From JBOGEB01 sp050743125 (lineage in GTDB: Bacteria; Actinomycetota; Nitriliruptoria; Euzebyales; Egibacteraceae), in assembly GCA_050743125.1 (NCBI GenBank), contig JBOGEB010000017.1, positions 1 through 35,769 on the forward strand: DNA of 35,769 nucleotides, read 5' to 3'. Both the position numbers and the translations under genes were made by a program. The notes beneath the pieces are model-generated. The model worked only from the letters and a program-made list of their open reading frames with translations. It was not told the origin of the DNA and did not search any database. Of this stretch, positions 31,510 through 35,769 are shown in pieces (positions within the stretch are counted from its first letter, which is position 1; every line of letters starts with the position of its first letter).

Positions 31510-32751
31510 CTAACGGATGTGGCCGTCACCCTCCACGATGTACTTCGTCGTGGTGAGCTCAGGCAGGCCCATCGGCCCGCGGGCGTGCGTCTTCTGCGTC
31601 GAGATGCCGATCTCGGCGCCGAAGCCGAACTCGCCCCCGTCGGTGAACCGCGTCGATGCGTTCACCATGACCGCGGCGGCGTCGACCTCGGCGACGAACC
31701 GGCGGGCGGCGGCGCGGTCCTCGGTGACGATCGCCTCGGTGTGCATCGTCCCGTGCCGGGCGATGTGCGCGAGGGCATCGTCGAGGCTGTCGACCACCCG
31801 CACCGCAAGGATGTAGTCACCGAACTCGGTGTCCCAGTCCTGGGCGGTGGCGGGGTCGGCGCCAGCGAGGCGCTGGGCGGCCTCATCGCCTCGGAGCGCG
31901 ACGCCGGCCTCGCGGAGGTCATTCGCCACCACCGGGAGGAACGTCTCGGCGAGACCCGCGTGGACGAGCAGCGTCTCGGCGGCGTTGCAGACACTCGGGC
32001 GCTGCGCCTTCGCGTTGACCACGATCGCGCGCGCCTTCGCCTCGTCAGCGGCGGCATCGACGTAGACATGGCAGTTGCCGACACCGGTCTCGACGACCGG
32101 AACCTCGCTGTCGCGGACGACCGCCTGGATCAGTCCGGCCCCGCCGCGCGGGATGAGCAGGTCGACGAGGCCACGGGCGCGGCACAGCTCCTTCACCGAA
32201 TCGTGGGAGGTGTCCGTAACGAGGCAGATCCCGTCAGCGGGCAGGCCGACGACCTCCAGCGCCCCGCGGAGCAGGCCGGCGAGCGCAGTGTTCGAGTGGA
32301 TCGCCGTCGACGACCCGCGCAGGACGCAGGCGTTGCCGCTCTTCAACGCGAGGCTCGCCGCGTCGACCGTGACGTTCGGGCGGCCCTCGTAGACCATCGC
32401 GATCACACCGAGCGGAACCCGGACCTGCCGCAGCTCCAGCCCGTTCGGCAGCCGACACCCGCGCACGACGTCCCCGACAGGGTCGGGCAGGCGGATGATC
32501 TCACGCAACGCGGCGGCCATTGCGGCCAGCCTGCTCTCCGTCAGCAGAAGCCGGTCCTGGAGCGCCGCCGGCACTCCCCCCGCCCGCGCGCTGGCCAGAT
32601 CGCGCAGGTTCGCGTCGATGACCACGTCCTGGCCGGCCTCCAGCGCCTTTGCCATCGCCTCCAAGGCCGCGTTCTTCATCGCTGTCGAGGCGCGGGCGAG
32701 GTGGGGCGCGGCGGCCTTCGCAGCGGCGCAGGTCTGGAGCACTCCTGGCAT
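31510..32751 (-). CDS. proA: glutamate-5-semialdehyde dehydrogenase (gamma-glutamyl phosphate reductase)
   Basis: ProA reduces gamma-glutamyl phosphate to glutamate semialdehyde in proline synthesis. The 413-residue length is normal. Visible motifs: VPLGVIAMVYEGRPNVTVDA, SLALKSGNACVLRGSSTA, VETGVGNCHVYVDAAAD, the catalytic cysteine in NAKAQRPSVCNAAETLLV, GTMHTEAIVTED and the C-terminal ASTRFTDGGEFGFGAEIGIS. ProB (the kinase of the pathway) is not in the window; in many actinobacteria it lies just upstream, but here a divergent coiled-coil gene is found instead. Confidence 0.95.
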   Translation of the reverse strand: MPGVLQTCAAAKAAAPHLARASTAMKNAALEAMAKALEAGQDVVIDANLRDLASARAGGVPAALQDRLLLTESRLAAMAAALREIIRLPDPVGDVVRGCRLPNGLELRQVRVPLGVIAMVYEGRPNVTVDAASLALKSGNACVLRGSSTAIHSNTALAGLLRGALEVVGLPADGICLVTDTSHDSVKELCRARGLVDLLIPRGGAGLIQAVVRDSEVPVVETGVGNCHVYVDAAADEAKARAIVVNAKAQRPSVCNAAETLLVHAGLAETFLPVVANDLREAGVALRGDEAAQRLAGADPATAQDWDTEFGDYILAVRVVDSLDDALAHIARHGTMHTEAIVTEDRAAARRFVAEVDAAAVMVNASTRFTDGGEFGFGAEIGISTQKTHARGPMGLPELTTTKYIVEGDGHIR

Positions 32752-32837
32752 GGGCTCTTCTCCGGAGCACGGATGAAATCGGGGCCATCGTACCGAAGGT
32801 TCGACGCCGGCCAGCCGGACGCGCCAGACTTACCGGC

Positions 32838-33347
32838 ATGACTGATTTCGAGGCTGCCCTGCGAGCGAGGCTCGAGCGCAACGAGGAGCTGGCCCGGGAG
32901 CGCGCGCGAGCCGAAGAGGAGCTGGACCGCACGGTCGAGGAGCGCCAGGCCGAGGAAGAGCGGCGGCAGCGCGAACTTCAGCTCGCGCGGCAGCAGCGCC
33001 ACGCCGAGCTCGTCGAGCACCTGAAGACCCTGGCGGGCCAGCTGAAGCGATCGTCGCCCGAGACGTTCATTGTCCGCGCCGGTTGGTCGAAGTCGGGCGA
33101 GGAGTTCATCGCGAGGCTGTCAACGCGCACCCTGGAGCCCGCCCGGACGCTCTTCATCGAGCTGGACCGCGACGATGACGAGGTGCTCGCCCGCTGGACG
33201 AGCGACCTCGGCAACTCGGTCGAGCTCTGGCGGCTTCTCGACGTCTCCCCCTCGCTGCTCACCGAACTCGTGCTCCAGATCGCCGACCAAGAGCTCTGGC
33301 ACGGCCGCAGCAGCCCGCCGTCCTACCCCAGGCCAGAGGGCGACTGA
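32838..33347 (+). CDS. hypothetical protein with N-terminal coiled coil
   Basis: 169 residues from ATG 32838. Residues 5-70 are a charged coiled coil (RARAEEELDRTVEERQAEEE and similar). The second half is a small alpha/beta domain with FIVRAGWSKSGEEFIARLST, ARTLFIELDRDDDEVLARWT and VELWRLLDVSPSLLTELVLQ. No family recognised. It is divergent from proA and nearly abuts (4 bp) the convergent secreted-protein gene. Confidence 0.7.
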   Translation: MTDFEAALRARLERNEELARERARAEEELDRTVEERQAEEERRQRELQLARQQRHAELVEHLKTLAGQLKRSSPETFIVRAGWSKSGEEFIARLSTRTLEPARTLFIELDRDDDEVLARWTSDLGNSVELWRLLDVSPSLLTELVLQIADQELWHGRSSPPSYPRPEGD

Positions 33348-33351
33348 GCGG

Positions 33352-34593
33352 CTACCGGGGGGAGCCGGGGGCCGGCCCGGCCTTGGTCAGGGCGCGGGGC
33401 TGCGTCTCGGTCGCAGGCCGCGTACGGCGGCGCTTGCGCGTGACCTCGAGGGCGCCCAGAGCGGCCAGCGCCAGAGCGGCAAGGCCACCGCGGAGGGCGG
33501 TCCCTCCCAGGCCGCCACCCCTCGAGCTTGCAGCCGGCTGACCCGCGACGCTCACGACAGCGGCCATGGGCACCCACTGCGTGACGGCCTGGACGAGAGC
33601 GCGCTGGCCGCCGATGTCAAGCGGGATCTCCCACCTGCGCACGTCGATCGGAACGCCGAGGCGGACGACCTCGGCTCCTGGCTCATCGAGGCCGAACGAG
33701 CCACGTGGCTCAGGCCATCCGAACGCCTGCTGGGAGGTCACCAGCCGCCACTGCGGCGGCGCCTTCGGATCGGGCCTCACGTCCGGGAGCGCCTCGCCGC
33801 GTGCACGCTGCGTCTGCGCCCAGCTTGGGCTCAGCGCGTTGGCCTCGACCCCCTTGGACGAGAAGCGCAGGAACGGCTCGCCGTCCCTGCCGACGACGAC
33901 GACCTCCTGGCCCGTAGAGTTCGCGAGGAACACGCCTGGCACACCAGCGCCCTCGAGGATCGAGACGGTGACGCCCGGGATCGGCGTGGCCGTCTGCTCG
34001 CCGCTGGCGAGGCGATAGCGGAAGCCACCGCGCAGCGCCCGGGAGACGCTCCGCCCCTTCAGCTCGACGATCTTGCCGCGGTAGCGGACCGGCACAGCCC
34101 ACGCGCTGAGGGTGGCGGGCTCCCCGCCTGCGACGACCTCAGGCGGCGCGTCCGCCGCGCGCGGGGAGATGCGGTCGTCGAACCAGCCCCAAGACGGCTC
34201 ACGGCTCACCTGCCCCCAGCGGGCCTCGGGCTTGCCGTTCCCGGCGAGCAGACGCTCGGGGATCGGCGTCCCGCCGAACGGGTCGTTGGTCGTGTACCAA
34301 CCACGCGCGTTGAGGTTGCCTTCCACCCCGTTCGGCCCGATGCGCAGGAACGGCGTTCCGTCCGGTGAAAGCACCTCCACCGGCGCGTCCGTGGGGTTGG
34401 TCAGGACAAGCTGTGGCGCGACCGAGAAGGCGATCTGGACGCTCATGCCGTCCAGCTCGGACGGGACCTCGTCGAGCACCGGTTGAACGTCGGGGTTGCC
34501 GGCGGGGTGCGCACGGGCGAAACGGGCGACCGAAAGCAGGAGGAGCAGGGCGAACAGGATCACGAGGAACGCACGCGAGCGGAACCGTTGCAT
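33352..34593 (-). CDS. secreted, membrane-anchored protein with an internal duplication
   Basis: 413 residues. Signal peptide at 1-28 (SRAFLVILFALLLLLSVARF, then ARAHPAG). The body has two related units: about 50-185 (VEVLSPDGTPFLRIGPNGVE, GQVSREPSWGWFDDR, AWAVPVRYRGKIVELKG) and about 210-340 (VVVVGRDGEPFLRFSSKGVE, RLVTSQQAFGWPEPRG, RWEIPLDIGGQRALVQA). A C-terminal transmembrane helix (GGLAALALAALGALEV) and a basic tail (TRKRRRTR) anchor it facing outward. I recognise the layout but not a named family. A role in surface binding or in metal or redox handling is possible but unsupported. It lies next to the galactose-oxidase-like gene on the same strand, 50 bp apart, so the two may be co-expressed. 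Confidence 0.75.
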   Translation of the reverse strand: MQRFRSRAFLVILFALLLLLSVARFARAHPAGNPDVQPVLDEVPSELDGMSVQIAFSVAPQLVLTNPTDAPVEVLSPDGTPFLRIGPNGVEGNLNARGWYTTNDPFGGTPIPERLLAGNGKPEARWGQVSREPSWGWFDDRISPRAADAPPEVVAGGEPATLSAWAVPVRYRGKIVELKGRSVSRALRGGFRYRLASGEQTATPIPGVTVSILEGAGVPGVFLANSTGQEVVVVGRDGEPFLRFSSKGVEANALSPSWAQTQRARGEALPDVRPDPKAPPQWRLVTSQQAFGWPEPRGSFGLDEPGAEVVRLGVPIDVRRWEIPLDIGGQRALVQAVTQWVPMAAVVSVAGQPAASSRGGGLGGTALRGGLAALALAALGALEVTRKRRRTRPATETQPRALTKAGPAPGSPR

Positions 34594-34643
34594 GGCAGGC
34601 AGGCTAGTCCTGGCGAGTCAGGGGCGTCGAACAAGGCGGACCA

Positions 34644-35769
34644 CTACGCGCTGATGCGGACCGGCCTGGACACCGAGGGAACCAGGTCACGACCATCGGG
34701 GGCGTTCCCAGGGTCCCCTCTGGGGTTCCGGACCCCCTCACGACCTACGCCGCGGTTGACGAAGAGCAGGTAGTCGCCGGGGGGCGCGACGGCGCCGGAC
34801 GGCGGGGCTTTGACGACGAGCGAGCCGTCGGAGACGGACTGGATCGGCAGCACGACCGTGCGCTGATCACCGTCGACGAGGTGGGTGAGGGACGGCCTGC
34901 GCACGAGCACGACGCTGGCGATCGCCTTCGCGTCTGGCGTCTTGATCTCCAGCTCCTCGCCATACCGAACGGACTTGGCGACGGACGTGATGACCGGCCG
35001 CCTGCCCCGGAACAGATACGGCGGTGAGTAGATCTCGAACGAGGGGTCACGACCGTCCTGGGGAGAAAAGCCGCCGGGGAGGGTGATGTTCTTGAGATAG
35101 AGGGTCGGGAGTGGGGTGTGGCCGCCGACGAGCACGCGCCCGTCCTCCAGGAGCAGGGCGGTGTTGTGGTAGGTGCGCGGATGGCCCTGCCGGGCGACGG
35201 GACGCCAGGTCTCGGTAGCTGGGTCGAACAGCTCGGGCGTCGTGACCGGCATGCCAGCGCCTGGGCTCACGACCTCGTCACGGTTAGCGCCCGAGAGCAT
35301 GAGCACCGAACCGTCTGGCAGTGCGACGCCCTGCCCGTACCAGCGGGGCTTGCTCAACGAGCCGGTCGACCGGCTGGACAGCCGTGGCCGGGCACCAGAG
35401 GTGTCGATGGTGTCGATCCGGCTGAAGGCGACCGGGAAGTAGCTGCCCGGTGTCGGCAGGAGCACGCCGCCGGCGGTGAGGAACTCTGCCTTCGTGTAGG
35501 CACCGTTTTTATTCGGCCGCAGAGGCAGCATCACCGAGGACGTCGAGCCGCGAAACCCGGGCGCAGCGGTGCCCAGGCCGGGGATGCCGAGGTCCGTCCA
35601 TGTCTTCTTCGCGGGGCTGTAGGCGGCGGCGATGTTCCACAGCGCCTCGTCGTACGACTGGCCGGCCGGGTTGAAGACCTGGCCGCTGGCGTTGTAATAC
35701 ACATCGCCGTTCGGAAGCAGGTGAAGGCGCGGGAACAGCGGCAACGAGCGGCTCGCTGAGGGGGGGTTC
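34644..35769 (-). CDS. kelch/galactose-oxidase-like protein (DUF1929 C-terminus), 5' end beyond the window
   Basis: The frame is open to the window edge, so the N-terminus is missing. At least 375 residues are visible. Kelch-type beta-propeller units include RLHLLPNGDVYYNASGQVF, YGQGVALPDGSVLMLSG, LFDPATETWRPVA, RTYHNTALLLEDGRVLVGG and FEIYSPPYLFRGRRP. The C-terminal DUF1929 Ig-like domain follows (SLTHLVDGDQRTVVLPI, APPGDYLLFVNRG...LVPSVSRPVRI). Galactose/glyoxal oxidases of this type use copper and a Tyr-Cys cofactor to make H2O2; the metal residues in the visible part include YHN and the T-H of SLTH. Between LLFVNRG and DLVPSVSRP there is an in-frame 17-codon insertion made of a palindromic repeat (34687-34745). 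Without it the family sequence is continuous. Confidence 0.85.
   Translation of the reverse strand, partial: NPPSASRSLPLFPRLHLLPNGDVYYNASGQVFNPAGQSYDEALWNIAAAYSPAKKTWTDLGIPGLGTAAPGFRGSTSSVMLPLRPNKNGAYTKAEFLTAGGVLLPTPGSYFPVAFSRIDTIDTSGARPRLSSRSTGSLSKPRWYGQGVALPDGSVLMLSGANRDEVVSPGAGMPVTTPELFDPATETWRPVARQGHPRTYHNTALLLEDGRVLVGGHTPLPTLYLKNITLPGGFSPQDGRDPSFEIYSPPYLFRGRRPVITSVAKSVRYGEELEIKTPDAKAIASVVLVRRPSLTHLVDGDQRTVVLPIQSVSDGSLVVKAPPSGAVAPPGDYLLFVNRGVGREGVRNPRGDPGNAPDGRDLVPSVSRPVRISA
34687..34745. mobile_element. in-frame palindromic insertion with target-site duplication (repeat copy 2)
   Basis: TCACGACC occurs at 34687-34694 and again at 34738-34745, flanking 43 bp. The inserted length is 51 bp (43 + 8), exactly 17 codons. 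The 43 bp start and end with runs of five G and five C and include most of the 32-bp repeat shared with 899-930. On the coding strand the insertion adds a Gly/Arg/Pro-rich peptide (REGVRNPRGDPGNAPDG) to a loop of the DUF1929 domain without breaking the frame. Confidence 0.8.

Noticed and set aside
30802..32841. 679-residue open frame on the forward strand antisense to proA, nadD and rsfS
   Set aside because: Arg/Gln/His-rich translation with no family motif; a high-GC antisense shadow of three well-supported housekeeping genes.

Overview
The window is a high-GC actinobacterial chromosome segment. The signs are a WhiB-type protein, an AfsR/BTAD-type regulator remnant, a RepSA-type replication initiator remnant of actinomycete integrative elements, several Ser/Thr kinases and a proA-nadD-rsfS cluster. 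I cannot name a genus. Much of the left half is genomic debris: at least six genes are broken by frameshifts or internal deletions (IS1182-type transposase, WhiB, RepSA-like initiator, VOC protein, BTAD/AAA regulator, tyrosinase-tail-like protein).

Layout. 1-6,250 is an accessory region: transposase wreck, a 3' tRNA-Ala fragment that looks like an attachment site, a lower-GC hypothetical gene, an XRE/zinc-ribbon/TPR regulator, a frameshifted WhiB gene and the remains of a RepSA-type initiator with an upstream small gene. 6,251-17,200 holds metabolic and membrane genes: a small glycosyltransferase 2, a large six-hairpin glycosidase, a lipoprotein isoaspartate methyltransferase, a spermidine-synthase-like membrane protein, a coiled-coil membrane protein, a hypothetical protein coupled to a phytoene-dehydrogenase-like oxidoreductase, and broken genes. 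17,300-21,220 is an ABC exporter pair whose motifs predict a heterodimer with one degenerate ATP site, preceded by an operator-like palindrome and a 35-residue ORF with a good ribosome binding site.

21,277-22,750 is a reverse-strand sulfur-relay operon (rhodanese, TusA-like, DsrE-like). 22,891-29,789 is the most striking locus: a small membrane protein followed by three tandem, translationally coupled paralogues. Each joins a cytoplasmic Ser/Thr kinase, a transmembrane helix and a whole extracellular type-1 periplasmic-binding-protein domain (branched-chain-amino-acid-receptor type). Two of them share a 161-bp identical DNA tract over the membrane segment. The design suggests one-component receptor kinases sensing small molecules outside the cell.

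30,050-32,751 is a ribbon-helix-helix gene and the rsfS-nadD-proA housekeeping cluster. 32,838-35,769 holds a coiled-coil hypothetical protein, a secreted anchored protein with an internal duplication, and a kelch/galactose-oxidase-like gene that runs off the window. That last gene carries an in-frame 51-bp insertion made of a palindromic repeat plus a target-site duplication; the same 32-bp repeat core recurs at 899-930.
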